In this document: in pieces, positions 27,839 to 36,583 of the stretch | How positions within the stretch are numbered: the first letter of the stretch is position 1 | Layout of the letters: every line of letters begins with the position of its first letter | NCBI GenBank assembly: GCA_964528875.1 | Contig: CAZGUI010000007.1 | Span: 1 to 64,000 of the forward strand | Direction of reading: 5' to 3' | Origin: Bacteroides_E sp964528875 | Lineage (GTDB): Bacteria > Bacteroidota > Bacteroidia > Bacteroidales > Bacteroidaceae | DNA: 64,000 nucleotides | Program-made: the position numbers and the translations under genes | Notes under the pieces: model-generated | Databases searched by the model: none | The model's input: only the letters and a program-made list of their open reading frames with translations | Told to the model about the DNA's origin: nothing

Positions 27839-28882
27839 ATGAAAAAAACACTAACAATAAATTTAAATGGCATTGTTTATCACATTGATGAGGATGCTTA
27901 TGCCTTACTAAAGAAATACCTGAATAATATTCAATATTATTTTAGAAACGAAGAAGGAGTAGAGGAAATCATGCTTGATATTGAAGCACGTATTGCCGAA
28001 TTATTTTCAGAGCAACTAACCTCTCCTTTAAATGTAATTAGTAAAAAAAGAGTAGAAGAAGTCATAGAACAATTGGGCCAACCGGAAGAAATTGCGGGTG
28101 ATGAGATTTTTGAAGAGGAAGATCGTGAATCTCAAGAATCGAAAAAGAAAAAAAGACTTTATAGAGATTCAGACGATAAAATGGTAGGTGGAGTAATCAG
28201 TGGAATGGCCACATATTTAAATGTTGATGTTACCACGCTGCGTTTGTTATCCATATTGGCCTTTTTCTTTAGTTTAAGTACATTTTTAATTGTCTATTTG
28301 ATTTGTTGGTTAATCATTCCTGAAGCTAAGACAGCTGAAGAAAAGTTAAATATGCGTGGGGAGGATATAACCCTGCATAACATTGGTAAAACAGTAACAG
28401 AGAGTTTTGATAAAGCACAAAAAGGAGTTTCTGATTTTGTTAAGTCGGATAAAACAAGAACAGGTTTTCAACGCTTTTTTGATGGGGTAGTAGGGGTATT
28501 AGGTCTGCTATTAAAAATAGGATTGTTCTTTGTGGCTTTTTGTATCGGAATACCTATTTTGTTTCTCTTGTTTATTTTGTTTTTAATATTAGTGGCAATA
28601 GGTATTTCTACCTTTATAGGAGGAGGTGTTACCCTATTTTCTGTGTTTCCTCCTTTTGAAGCCCCTTTTTTCACGACACAAACTCTTCCTATTTTTATTA
28701 GTAGTCTTAGTGGATTGATTGTTATTGGGCTACCTGTGTTTTCACTATTTTATATGGTGTTTCAACATATTTTTCAATGGAAAAACATCTCTAGAGGTAT
28801 AAAAACTACTTTAGTTATTCTTTGGGTTATTGCGTTATTCTCTTTTATTTTCTGTTTATTACAGATTAACTGGGGGTTGTAA
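27839..28882 (+). CDS. PspC-domain membrane protein
   Basis: A 347-residue membrane protein. The N-terminal soluble part (residues 1-95; KKTLTINLNGIVYHIDEDAYALLKKYL...QLGQPEEIAGDE) is typical of proteins encoded beside PadR. Residues about 105-165 form a PspC domain (KRLYRDSDDKMVGGVISGMATYLNVDVTTLRLL and a first membrane helix), followed by about four more helices (about 215-345). PspC proteins sense or relieve envelope stress. The ATG at 27839 is chosen because an earlier one lies inside padR. A strong hairpin follows. Confidence 0.9.
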   Translation: MKKTLTINLNGIVYHIDEDAYALLKKYLNNIQYYFRNEEGVEEIMLDIEARIAELFSEQLTSPLNVISKKRVEEVIEQLGQPEEIAGDEIFEEEDRESQESKKKKRLYRDSDDKMVGGVISGMATYLNVDVTTLRLLSILAFFFSLSTFLIVYLICWLIIPEAKTAEEKLNMRGEDITLHNIGKTVTESFDKAQKGVSDFVKSDKTRTGFQRFFDGVVGVLGLLLKIGLFFVAFCIGIPILFLLFILFLILVAIGISTFIGGGVTLFSVFPPFEAPFFTTQTLPIFISSLSGLIVIGLPVFSLFYMVFQHIFQWKNISRGIKTTLVILWVIALFSFIFCLLQINWGL

Positions 28883-28953
28883 AGACTCATATTACTTGAA
28901 ATTTGTTGTGTTTTATTGAAGCTAATTTTTATCATTTATAATTGTGTGTAGTT

Positions 28954-28997
28954 AGAAGGGTTTTATATCTAAATGTAAGATATAAAACCCTTCTTTT
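28954..28997 (+). terminator. Terminator of padR-pspC
   Basis: AGAAGGGTTTTATATCT (28954-28970) pairs with 28978-28994 over 17 bp, with a seven-base loop and a short T run. Confidence 0.88.
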
Positions 28998-29141
28998 GTC
29001 CTGTTTTCACTTCTCAAAGTATTTGCTGCGTTAAAAAATAGAATATGTTCTCTGCTAAAAAGTTGTTTTTTATGCTCTAGTTAAAATTAATTCGATATCT
29101 TCACTTAAATAATTAAAACAAAAAACTTAAGATTTATACAG

Positions 29142-29345
29142 ATGATGTTTGATAGATCATTGTTACTTTTAGTTGGAGCTATTTTGCTTTTGGTTATACT
29201 GCTAGATGTAATAGCTATAACCGACTTGAGATTGACTGATAAGTCGCAGCGATTTAAACTTGTTTTTGCGTTAATCATAATCTTTGTTCCATTTTTTGGT
29301 TTCTCTGCCTATTATATTTATAAAAGTATTAGTAATTGGAGATAG
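29142..29345 (+). CDS. Small PLDc_N-like membrane protein
   Basis: A 67-residue protein with two membrane helices (about 5-27 and 40-62). The linker LDVIAITDLRLTDKSQRFKLVFALIII...PFFGFSAYYIYK closely follows the PLDc_N pattern, the N-terminal membrane hairpin of cardiolipin synthases, but no phospholipase D catalytic domain follows. Such stand-alone hairpins are common in Bacteroidetes and of unknown role. It precedes the next small membrane gene by six bases, so the two are probably one operon. Confidence 0.75.
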   Translation: MMFDRSLLLLVGAILLLVILLDVIAITDLRLTDKSQRFKLVFALIIIFVPFFGFSAYYIYKSISNWR

Positions 29346-29351
29346 TTTACT

Positions 29352-29588
29352 ATGAATAAAAAGAAGCTACTATTTTTACGAATAGGTGTTATTTTTCCTA
29401 CTTTATTATTTATCTATTTATATGCACTCGATCCATTAAATAAACACTATAACCTAATTGTTATAGCATCTATTTTTACCGTTTTACTTTTGGTCTCTAC
29501 CATTCTTTTTAAGAGAAATAACTTGAATATTATTCTCAGCTATTATGCTATTTTTGGCTTGTTAATTGTATCCTATCTTTTATTATAA
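29352..29588 (+). CDS. Small hypothetical membrane protein
   Basis: A 78-residue protein with three predicted membrane segments (about 6-25, 33-51, 57-77) and a basic start (MNKKKLL). I recognise no family. The six-base spacing to the PLDc_N-like gene and shared membrane nature suggest a joint function. Base composition matches the neighbours. It could be a lineage-specific gene. Confidence 0.6.
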   Translation: MNKKKLLFLRIGVIFPTLLFIYLYALDPLNKHYNLIVIASIFTVLLLVSTILFKRNNLNIILSYYAIFGLLIVSYLLL

Positions 29589-29608
29589 TTACTGAGGTTT
29601 TTGTAAAT

Positions 29609-29640
29609 AAAAAAACCACCTAAATAACTTTAAGTGGTTT
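29609..29640 (-). terminator. Weak hairpin, possible minus-strand terminator
   Basis: AAACCAC (29613-29619) pairs with GTGGTTT (29634-29640). On the minus strand a seven-T run ends the stem. On the plus strand there is no T run, so it would act as a backup stop for the OmpA operon. Confidence 0.4.
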
Positions 29641-29772
29641 GATGTTACTTGACTTATGAAGAGTGAGAGCAAAGGTTGAAATCAGTAATTAAAACTGTGA
29701 TTGGGGGCTGAATAACACAGAAAAAAGAATCTGCTTTCTGCTGCTTACAACAGTGTTTTTTTTGCAGTTTAG

Positions 29773-29860
29773 TCGGTCTAGGAGAGAAGGGTGCTCGGTC
29801 CTAGACCGAAGCCCCTTAGGTCTAGGACCGATGAACCGTCGGTCTTAGACCGACTAAGAT
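29773..29860. repeat. Four-unit 22-bp dyad repeat array (locus B)
   Basis: Units start at 29773, 29795, 29817 and 29839. The cores are TCGGTCTAGGAGAGA, TCGGTCCTAGACCGA (perfect dyad arms), TAGGTCTAGGACCGA and TCGGTCTTAGACCGA. It lies between the two small membrane genes and the convergent OmpA gene. The preceding 24 bases, including eight T, resemble those before the array at 53768. Confidence 0.92.
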
Positions 29861-29904
29861 TATCTAAAAGGTTATACCTTTATTCATATAATAATTCAAA
29901 GAAA

Positions 29905-29939
29905 TAAAGACCGAAGTTTATACAAAGATTCGGTCTTTA
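29905..29939 (-). terminator. Terminator of the collagen-like/OmpA operon
   Basis: TAAAGACCGAA (29905-29915) pairs with TTCGGTCTTTA (29929-29939). It lies 43 bases past the OmpA stop on the minus strand and is followed by a T-rich tract. Confidence 0.65.
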
Positions 29940-29981
29940 TTAGGTTTTAGGGGCGATTTTATTAACTCAGTAAATCAATAA

Positions 29982-31181
29982 TTAGTTATTGAAAGGTAAG
30001 CTATCCCAGTATCCTTTATTGGTAATTAATTCAATGGTTACTTTTCTATCTCCCTCACGGATGTCTTCAGTTGCGTTGGTACTCATATGAGATATTTTCT
30101 TACCGACACCAACCGACTTGAGAATTGATGAAGGTACATCTCTTTTAATAAGAGCTTCCACTACTGCTGCAGCACGTCTTTTAGATAAATCTAAATTATA
30201 TTCTGGAGTACCTATCGCATCTGTATAACCTGTAATTAAATATTTCTTAGAATCATTTTGCTTCAATATTGCAGCAATCTCATCCATTACTTTTTCAGTG
30301 GAAGCCGTTAATGTCGCTTGATCGAAATCGAAATAGATATTGTTGAACAATTCATACAGCTTAGTATATTCCACTCTTTCCACTATTTTTTCTACTTCAA
30401 TGGGTTTTTCTACAATTTGTTCTATGATTCTATCACGATCTACATATTGAATAACCGGTTGAGCTTTTTTTGATTTTCCTCCTAAACGAAACATAACTCG
30501 TGCTGTTCCTTGTAGTGAGTTTGCAATCTCTCTGTAGGGCATAATTAAATAATCGGCTTGCAAACCAATGCCAAAACGATCGTTGAGCCAAAGGTTTAAT
30601 CCGCCACCGATAGAAACGGGCATTAAATGTTCTTTATCTCTTCCATTTTTATTTAAATCATTGGTGAGAATCCAATTCATCTGATCTTCGGATAATCCTT
30701 CCATACCCTGATAGTGTATGCTGAATCCTTTATTCATATAGTTAATTCCGGCTCTAAGGTATGGATCAATATATCTTGATCCAAAATATTCCCCTAATCG
30801 CCATTGAAGCCCAGGGCCTACTATCAGGAGCATTTTAGTTTTATCTTTATCGTTTATTCTGTCAGATGCAGCTCCTATAGTTCCTTGAAAGTCAAGATAT
30901 AAGTGCTTACTTAGTTCTCTGGCCACATATAAATTTCCTCCATATACTGCGTGCTTTAGTTTTAGGTTAAAATTATAGCCTTCATTTTTCAGCTCTGTAA
31001 AATCACTAAACTGCGATCTACTGAATTGAAAAATAGATGCTCCAACACCAAACTCCCAAGCCTTAGAGGTTTTCTTTTTGTTTCCTCCAGTCTCTAAAGT
31101 TGTGTTTTGTGCAGCTAAAGTATCTATTCCACCTACAAGAACAACACAGAAGAATAATAGTATAATTTTATTTATTTTCAT
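29982..31181 (-). CDS. OmpA-family outer-membrane protein
   Basis: A 399-residue outer-membrane protein: signal peptide (about 1-25, ending LAAQ), an eight-strand-type barrel (about 40-230), a charged linker with IEQIVEKPIEVEKIVERVEY (about 250-275), and a C-terminal OmpA peptidoglycan-binding domain (about 285-390) with IYFDFDQATLTAS, TGYTDAIGTPEYNLDLSKRRAAAV. It would tether the outer membrane to peptidoglycan. It is second in an operon, 11 bases after the giant collagen-like lipoprotein, suggesting that it anchors or displays that protein. Confidence 0.92.
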   Translation of the reverse strand: MKINKIILLFFCVVLVGGIDTLAAQNTTLETGGNKKKTSKAWEFGVGASIFQFSRSQFSDFTELKNEGYNFNLKLKHAVYGGNLYVARELSKHLYLDFQGTIGAASDRINDKDKTKMLLIVGPGLQWRLGEYFGSRYIDPYLRAGINYMNKGFSIHYQGMEGLSEDQMNWILTNDLNKNGRDKEHLMPVSIGGGLNLWLNDRFGIGLQADYLIMPYREIANSLQGTARVMFRLGGKSKKAQPVIQYVDRDRIIEQIVEKPIEVEKIVERVEYTKLYELFNNIYFDFDQATLTASTEKVMDEIAAILKQNDSKKYLITGYTDAIGTPEYNLDLSKRRAAAVVEALIKRDVPSSILKSVGVGKKISHMSTNATEDIREGDRKVTIELITNKGYWDSLPFNN

Positions 31182-31192
31182 TGTTAGTAGTT

Positions 31193-33910
31193 TTAGTTTA
31201 TCTCTATGTTTTCTATTGATTCCATATTCATTGTTTCATCTTTGAAGCCAATGAGTGTTAACTTTTGGGTAATAGAGCTATAGCTGATAGTTCCTATTTT
31301 TTTATCGGGTTCAACAAAGTAACCTGCACTTCCATTTACATAAACTGCCGATTGAAAATGTACATTTTCTACCTTGGCATTATTTTCTTTTAAAGAGGCC
31401 AAAGCATATCGGTTGTCTACACTTAAGTCACCACCACTTCCTCCACCGGATTTTACAAAGGATATCTTTAAGAAATCAATATTTTCTATTTCTGATATTG
31501 GTGTCACTATAGGTGTCCAGTATTCATAAGTTTTTCCATCAATGACTTTTATCTCTTTATCACACGCAGTATTATAAATGTGATTAGGGTCAATATGTGA
31601 TGTGTTAAACACTACGGTCAGTCGTTTCACAGAGTTAGTGATTTCTGAGTAACCTTGAACATTTTCAATACTTTCAATTGTTGGTATATATTGTACCGGG
31701 GGGACTTGTACCACTAGTGGTGTTACAGGGTTTTCACCATAATAACTGTCTAGTTTTGCGATATAAAAATGATCTTCACCATCCCATTCAGTAGCCATAG
31801 AGTTTGGTCTTTTCATATAAGGAGGTGTAATGTGATGTTTGTCTATACCAGTTGAAATAGGTCTTGAAATATCATAAGAGCTTGTTTTTATTAAAGTACT
31901 TTCATCATATGAAGTAGGATAATCTTTATCTTTTAATTCATACCATTTAAGACTTTGCATTAATCCTCCTAAATAATTCGGAATATTTTCCCATTTCGCA
32001 CCAGGTACACCTATGTTTCGCTCCATTCTTAATGTGGTTGTTGCTGTTGCGTTGGTGAGTCTTACTGATGATGTACTCGATCTGTTTAATCTTACGGTAA
32101 TTCTATTAGGTACATAGGTGTTTGGAGCAGAAAGTTCGGTAACAATTACTCCTTTTGAGTTTTTGTAAGTAACTTCTACGGAAGCAGTTAGGTCTTCTAT
32201 ATATCTACCCGTTGGTAAGTCTTCTTTTTTAATTATAAATTCTCCGTTAGTATCTGTAACATATTCTTTATTTGGGGCTAATCCAGGTAAACCTTTAACT
32301 ATAGCTAAAGGCGATATTTCTCCTGCTTCATTATATACTATAAATACTACTGCACCATCGCTCCATCGAACAAACTCTTTGTGTTCCTGCGAAACATATT
32401 GAGAAATAACATTAGGTACGCCTATAGTAATTACTTGACCATTGATGATTGTTTCTCCATTCTTTCCATCTTTACCACGTAAATATTCCCAGAAATCCTG
32501 AATGCTTGTTTTAGTTTTGTCCCATATTGCACCAGGGTAATGAGGGTTTTCCAGTCCTTGCTCCACTTCTTCTACCCATAAATCATAAGCACTTAAGCCC
32601 TGATCTCCTTGTTGACCTTCCTGACCCTTTTTTCCTGTAAGATATTCCCAGAAATCTTGAATGGTGTTTTTATTTGTTGCCCATTTTTGTCCTGGTTTTT
32701 TAGGGTCATCTAAATTTCCTGTTGCTACTTCATCCTTCCATAGTTCATAGGCATTTAATCCGTTATCGCCATCTTTACCAAAAGCAGAAAAACCAGTATC
32801 TTCACCATCTATGTGCCAATTGCCGTTATTACCAATGGTAACTACACTTCCATCTCTACCCGGTTGGCCGGTTTCTCCTTTATCCCCCTTGTCTCCTTTT
32901 GCTTCTATTCCGGTGTTTTGTCCGTCAATGTACCAATAACCATTAATAATAGTCACTACACTTCCATCTTTACCATTATCTCCGTTTTTACCTTCAGCAG
33001 GAATACCTGTATCTAAGTCATCTATATACCAGTTACCATTATCACCAATAACCACCTTACTACCGTCTTTACCATCTGCACCCTCTCTACCATCTGCTCC
33101 TGTTTTTCCTCTTAGATAATTCCAGTAGTCATCCATTGAGATTTTTGATTTATCCCATTTTTGTCCCGAATGATGTGGGTCGTCTAGACCTTTCATTACT
33201 TCTGTAACCCATACCTCATAGGCGCTTAATCCATTTACTCCATTGGTGCCATCTTTACCATTCTCTCCATCTTTTCCTCTTGCAGGAATAGTGGTGTCTT
33301 TACCATCTATCCACCAATTACCATTTTTTCCAATGACAACTGTACTTCCATCTTCCCCCTCTTTTCCATCTTCCCCTTTGACAGAAATACCGGTATCTGT
33401 ACCATCAATAATCCAAGTCTGATTATTACTGATTTCTATTTTTGATCCGTCTTTACCATCGGCACCTCTCGTTGGTTTTCCTGTGTCTATGCCATCTATC
33501 CACCAATTACCATTTTTCCCAATGACCGGAGTTGATCCGTTCTTGCCATCAGCACCTGTCAAATAATACCAGAAATCATCGATTTTGTCTTTTTCTTTTG
33601 CCCATTCTTGATTGGGGTTATGCGGGTCTTTAATGCCTTTTTTTACCTCATTTTTCCAAAGCTCATACGCACTAAGTCCATTTAAGCCCTCTTTTCCATC
33701 TTCCCCTTTTAAGTATAGAAAGAAATGGTTCTCTGTCAATTGGTCTTTAGGCCAATCAATATCTCCCGAATTAACTTTTGCAACCCATAGCTCATAAGCG
33801 GATTGTCCTGTTGGTCCTTGAGGTAGGGATATTTGCAATTCATTATCACATGAATACATAAGCAGCAAAAATAATATTGCTCCTATTGCTTGAAGTTTTG
33901 TTTTTTTCAT
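31193..33910 (-). CDS. Giant modular collagen-like surface lipoprotein (PL29 N-terminal/DUF4988-like modules)
   Basis: A 905-residue lipoprotein (lipobox Cys 21 in LLLMYSCDNE). Residues about 31-505 alternate two modules joined by collagen-like G-X-Y runs (GADGKDG, GDKGDKGETGQPGRDG). Module A, five copies, is about 50 residues: GLSAYELW...DPHxPxQxW...DFWxYLxG. Module B, six copies, is about 25 residues: VIGKNGNWWIDGxDTG. Module B resembles the N-terminal domain found in Bacteroides PL29-type lyases and DUF4988 proteins. Residues about 510-905 form a non-repetitive all-beta region with Ig-like character; I see no lyase active site. Likely an extended stalk or adhesin on the cell surface. It heads the operon with ompA, divergent from an AraC-type regulator. 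Confidence 0.8.
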   Translation of the reverse strand: MKKTKLQAIGAILFLLLMYSCDNELQISLPQGPTGQSAYELWVAKVNSGDIDWPKDQLTENHFFLYLKGEDGKEGLNGLSAYELWKNEVKKGIKDPHNPNQEWAKEKDKIDDFWYYLTGADGKNGSTPVIGKNGNWWIDGIDTGKPTRGADGKDGSKIEISNNQTWIIDGTDTGISVKGEDGKEGEDGSTVVIGKNGNWWIDGKDTTIPARGKDGENGKDGTNGVNGLSAYEVWVTEVMKGLDDPHHSGQKWDKSKISMDDYWNYLRGKTGADGREGADGKDGSKVVIGDNGNWYIDDLDTGIPAEGKNGDNGKDGSVVTIINGYWYIDGQNTGIEAKGDKGDKGETGQPGRDGSVVTIGNNGNWHIDGEDTGFSAFGKDGDNGLNAYELWKDEVATGNLDDPKKPGQKWATNKNTIQDFWEYLTGKKGQEGQQGDQGLSAYDLWVEEVEQGLENPHYPGAIWDKTKTSIQDFWEYLRGKDGKNGETIINGQVITIGVPNVISQYVSQEHKEFVRWSDGAVVFIVYNEAGEISPLAIVKGLPGLAPNKEYVTDTNGEFIIKKEDLPTGRYIEDLTASVEVTYKNSKGVIVTELSAPNTYVPNRITVRLNRSSTSSVRLTNATATTTLRMERNIGVPGAKWENIPNYLGGLMQSLKWYELKDKDYPTSYDESTLIKTSSYDISRPISTGIDKHHITPPYMKRPNSMATEWDGEDHFYIAKLDSYYGENPVTPLVVQVPPVQYIPTIESIENVQGYSEITNSVKRLTVVFNTSHIDPNHIYNTACDKEIKVIDGKTYEYWTPIVTPISEIENIDFLKISFVKSGGGSGGDLSVDNRYALASLKENNAKVENVHFQSAVYVNGSAGYFVEPDKKIGTISYSSITQKLTLIGFKDETMNMESIENIEIN
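32445..33810 (-). repeat. Coding repeats: alternating SAYELW and NGNWxIDG modules
   Basis: This stretch encodes the order A-A-B-B-B-A-B-B-B-A-A, with five A modules (SAYELW type) and six B modules (NGNWxIDG type). Several B copies are nearly identical in DNA (TCCACCAATTACCATTTTT recurs near 33310 and 33500), suggesting recent duplication or recombination. Confidence 0.8.
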
Positions 33911-33996
33911 ATAATCTCTGTTTTTGAATGTGGAGTAAATAAATTGTTTTTTTGTTCTAATTTATTTATGTTTGATTCTTTGTATAAACTTGTCTG

Positions 33997-34004
33997 CAAA
34001 TGTA
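33997..34004 (-). promoter_or_regulatory. Candidate -7 box of the collagen-like/ompA operon
   Basis: The minus strand reads TACATTTG, 86 bases before the lipoprotein start. No -33 TTG is apparent, which would fit an activator-dependent promoter, but that is speculation. Confidence 0.45.
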
Positions 34005-34152
34005 ACTTTATAGCCATGTGCTAGTGTACGTGTTATGCAAAAATGAAAAAGCATGTTGCAAACGTCAGATAATTAGGTGGTTGTATTTTTACAGATTAGG
34101 AAACAATTAAAGTGGGTGTGTATTTTCTATCTGGAAAAGGTGTTAAATTTGA

Positions 34153-35997
34153 ATGAATATTTCAATTAAAAAATTTGTAATGTATAGTAAGTTAAGGTGG
34201 TGTGTTTTTTTAGGAGTCTTTTTATTTCTTTTATCTCCTCCAAATCTTAATGCAACAGAAGTAAAAAGTTTACCCGACAGTATCTTCAATAGTATTTATA
34301 AAGAAAAGGGTATAGCTAAAATCAAATTACTCGATGTCTATGCTAGTCATTTCTTTTCAAACCCTCAATTAATTGAGGAGTTGGAAAAAGATGCAGAGAA
34401 AGAGGGTAGCCATTTATATAATGCATACATTCTTCGGCTTAAATTATATCATCAAGCTAAAGAAGATGATTTAAAATCGATAAAAACATCTATTCGAGCG
34501 ATTGATTCTGAATTACAACTGTTTGATCAGACAGGCATAGAGAAAAGCGAGGAGGAATTAAAGCGATACAATTCAATGAAAAGTACCACCTTTAATCTGA
34601 AAAATGAGATCTATCTACACGAAGGCAAATATGATTTGGCTCTTATTGAAGTTAAAAATATGATGGAGAAAGCTAAATTAAGATTGGATACAGATGTTTT
34701 CTTTGAGCGACAAGGCTATACTTTATTAGGGAATACTTATCTACACGCAAAGAAGTGGGAGGAGGCATTAAAAAGTTTCAAATCAGCTTTCAAGGTTAAT
34801 GAAGATCTTTTGAAAAATAGTAATCTTAAATTGAAAGAATACTCTTATTACCCTTCTATGGAGGGTATGATGTATAGTTACGATAAATTGGAAAAATACA
34901 CACAAGTGCTATGTCTTGGTGATAGTACCATTCGTAGAATTGAAAACGATTACCAAGCAATTGAAAAACCCAATGTAGAAGAAATCTTTATTTATAATTT
35001 TTGTAAAAGTAGAATTTTAAGTTTAACTGCTCTTTCATATATTCGTCTAGACAAAACATCTAAAGCAAGAGAGCAATTAGATGTAGTGAAGAACTTCCTT
35101 CAAACATCCTTAGATGTATCTCATTCAAACTTTATATTGTATTACAAGGCTGAAGCGCGCTATTATTTATCCATTAAAAATTATGCAAAAGCCAAAAAAT
35201 ATGTTTATCAGTTTTTGGATAACATATCTATTAATACACATAGTTTAGACTATATTGATTTTAACTTGCTATTAGCCGAAATATTAAATGCTGAAGGAGA
35301 TAGAAAAAATGAGGTTTATGATTTGATGCGTGAAGTGTATGAAACAAATGACTCTATTAATCGGACCAATTTTTCGGCTCAAGTAGCAGATATACAAGTA
35401 TTGCACGAGGTAGATAAAGCAAAGATGAGAGCCAATCAGAATGAGGAGAAACTTAAGAAAACACGGATTATACTGATAATATCATTGTTATCATTTGTCC
35501 TTACTCTGCTTATTGCTTATCTATTATGGCGAAATGGAAGGACATTAAAGGAGAAAAACAGACAGCTTTTCCATCAATACACTAATAGGTATGAAAAAAG
35601 CAAACTCATGCATAGGTTTCACTCCGAAAGTATCGATGAATCTACAGAATTGGATTCTAATGATATTCTTATTCATAAATTAGAAGAGTATTTATTGAAG
35701 TCTCATATTTACAGAAACGCAGAATTGTCACGAGAAGAGTTATCATTAAAAATAGGAACAAACAGGCAATATTTAATTGAAGCGATTAAAGAGAAAACAG
35801 GAAAAACTTTTAATGAGTACATTTACTCTTTTCGACTTCAAGATGCTTATGAGAAAATAGTAAGAAATAAAGAAAAAGCAATATCAGATATTTTTATTGA
35901 GGCCGGATTTTCCACTCGGGTTACTTTTAATAAGGCTTTTAAAGAAGCCTATGGTATGACTCCTAGTGAATTGCGTAGTGTGGCAAATGAAAAGTAA
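34153..35997 (+). CDS. TPR-containing membrane regulator with C-terminal AraC-type HTH
   Basis: A 614-residue protein. A signal-like hydrophobic segment (about 15-33) leads into a periplasmic TPR-type helical region (about 50-425; YDLALIEVKNMMEKA, EEALKSFKSAFKVNEDLL). A membrane helix (about 434-456, RIILIISLLSFVLTLLIAYLLW) and a coiled linker follow, then a cytosolic AraC HTH (about 510-612; LSREELSLKIGTNRQYLIEAIKEKTGKTFNEYI...ISDIFIEAGFSTRVTFNKAFKEAYGMTPSELR). Bacteroides use this plan to couple envelope signals to transcription. The ATG at 34180 is an alternative start. It is divergent from the collagen-like/ompA operon (242-base spacer) and is its most likely regulator; that target is inference. 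Confidence 0.88.
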   Translation: MNISIKKFVMYSKLRWCVFLGVFLFLLSPPNLNATEVKSLPDSIFNSIYKEKGIAKIKLLDVYASHFFSNPQLIEELEKDAEKEGSHLYNAYILRLKLYHQAKEDDLKSIKTSIRAIDSELQLFDQTGIEKSEEELKRYNSMKSTTFNLKNEIYLHEGKYDLALIEVKNMMEKAKLRLDTDVFFERQGYTLLGNTYLHAKKWEEALKSFKSAFKVNEDLLKNSNLKLKEYSYYPSMEGMMYSYDKLEKYTQVLCLGDSTIRRIENDYQAIEKPNVEEIFIYNFCKSRILSLTALSYIRLDKTSKAREQLDVVKNFLQTSLDVSHSNFILYYKAEARYYLSIKNYAKAKKYVYQFLDNISINTHSLDYIDFNLLLAEILNAEGDRKNEVYDLMREVYETNDSINRTNFSAQVADIQVLHEVDKAKMRANQNEEKLKKTRIILIISLLSFVLTLLIAYLLWRNGRTLKEKNRQLFHQYTNRYEKSKLMHRFHSESIDESTELDSNDILIHKLEEYLLKSHIYRNAELSREELSLKIGTNRQYLIEAIKEKTGKTFNEYIYSFRLQDAYEKIVRNKEKAISDIFIEAGFSTRVTFNKAFKEAYGMTPSELRSVANEK

Positions 35998-36336
35998 AAC
36001 CAAACTAATCTTTTAAGTTATTATTTTCCTTTGTTTGATTTTCAAGCGCTATTTTCATACTCAGATGTTATGACTTAGATTAGAGTATTAAAAATGGAGT
36101 AAAGAGGAATGAGAAAAACTCTTAATGATGACGTTATCAGAATCATTATCATTATTAAAACATCTGTAGTATACTATAAGTTTACAAGTCATTTTTGAGA
36201 AATATTATTCCTATATAAAACATAAAAAAACAAATAACCATTTAGTCTGTATATAAATTGGGTTATACTTAGATATAATAAAAGTGATCTTATATGCTGC
36301 AAAACAAAGGCATTTGTTGTTCCACGGTCTGCCTTT

Positions 36337-36380
36337 TCAGTTCTAGGCGACAGACTTTAGATTCAAGACCAATAAAGTAA
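36337..36380. repeat. Degenerate copy of the 22-bp dyad repeat (locus C)
   Basis: TCAGTTCTAGGCGACAG (from 36337) and, 22 bases later, AGATTCAAGACCAA match the unit pattern with several changes. CACGGTCT just upstream may be a third remnant. The rest of the 585-base spacer 35998-36583 shows no gene or clear signal. Confidence 0.5.
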
Positions 36381-36583
36381 TGGTAGAATAAGAAAATATA
36401 TTGTTCTGTAATTTAAGACATAGAATAAAGAAAAAAGATGTATGTTTAAGGTTAATTATAAAAATTTACTTGCTAATAAAGGATTTAAGTTGATTTTTAT
36501 AAGAAAAAATGTCTACCTATTATCCTTTTATTTGTTTAATTTTGAGGATAAATTTATTCCACTCAATCATTTAGAAAAGAAAT

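Noticed and set aside
29773..29860. Array B considered as a terminator or as replication iterons.
   Set aside because: No T run follows the units, and separate terminators exist nearby. Several similar arrays at unlinked places and the absence of replication genes argue against an origin.
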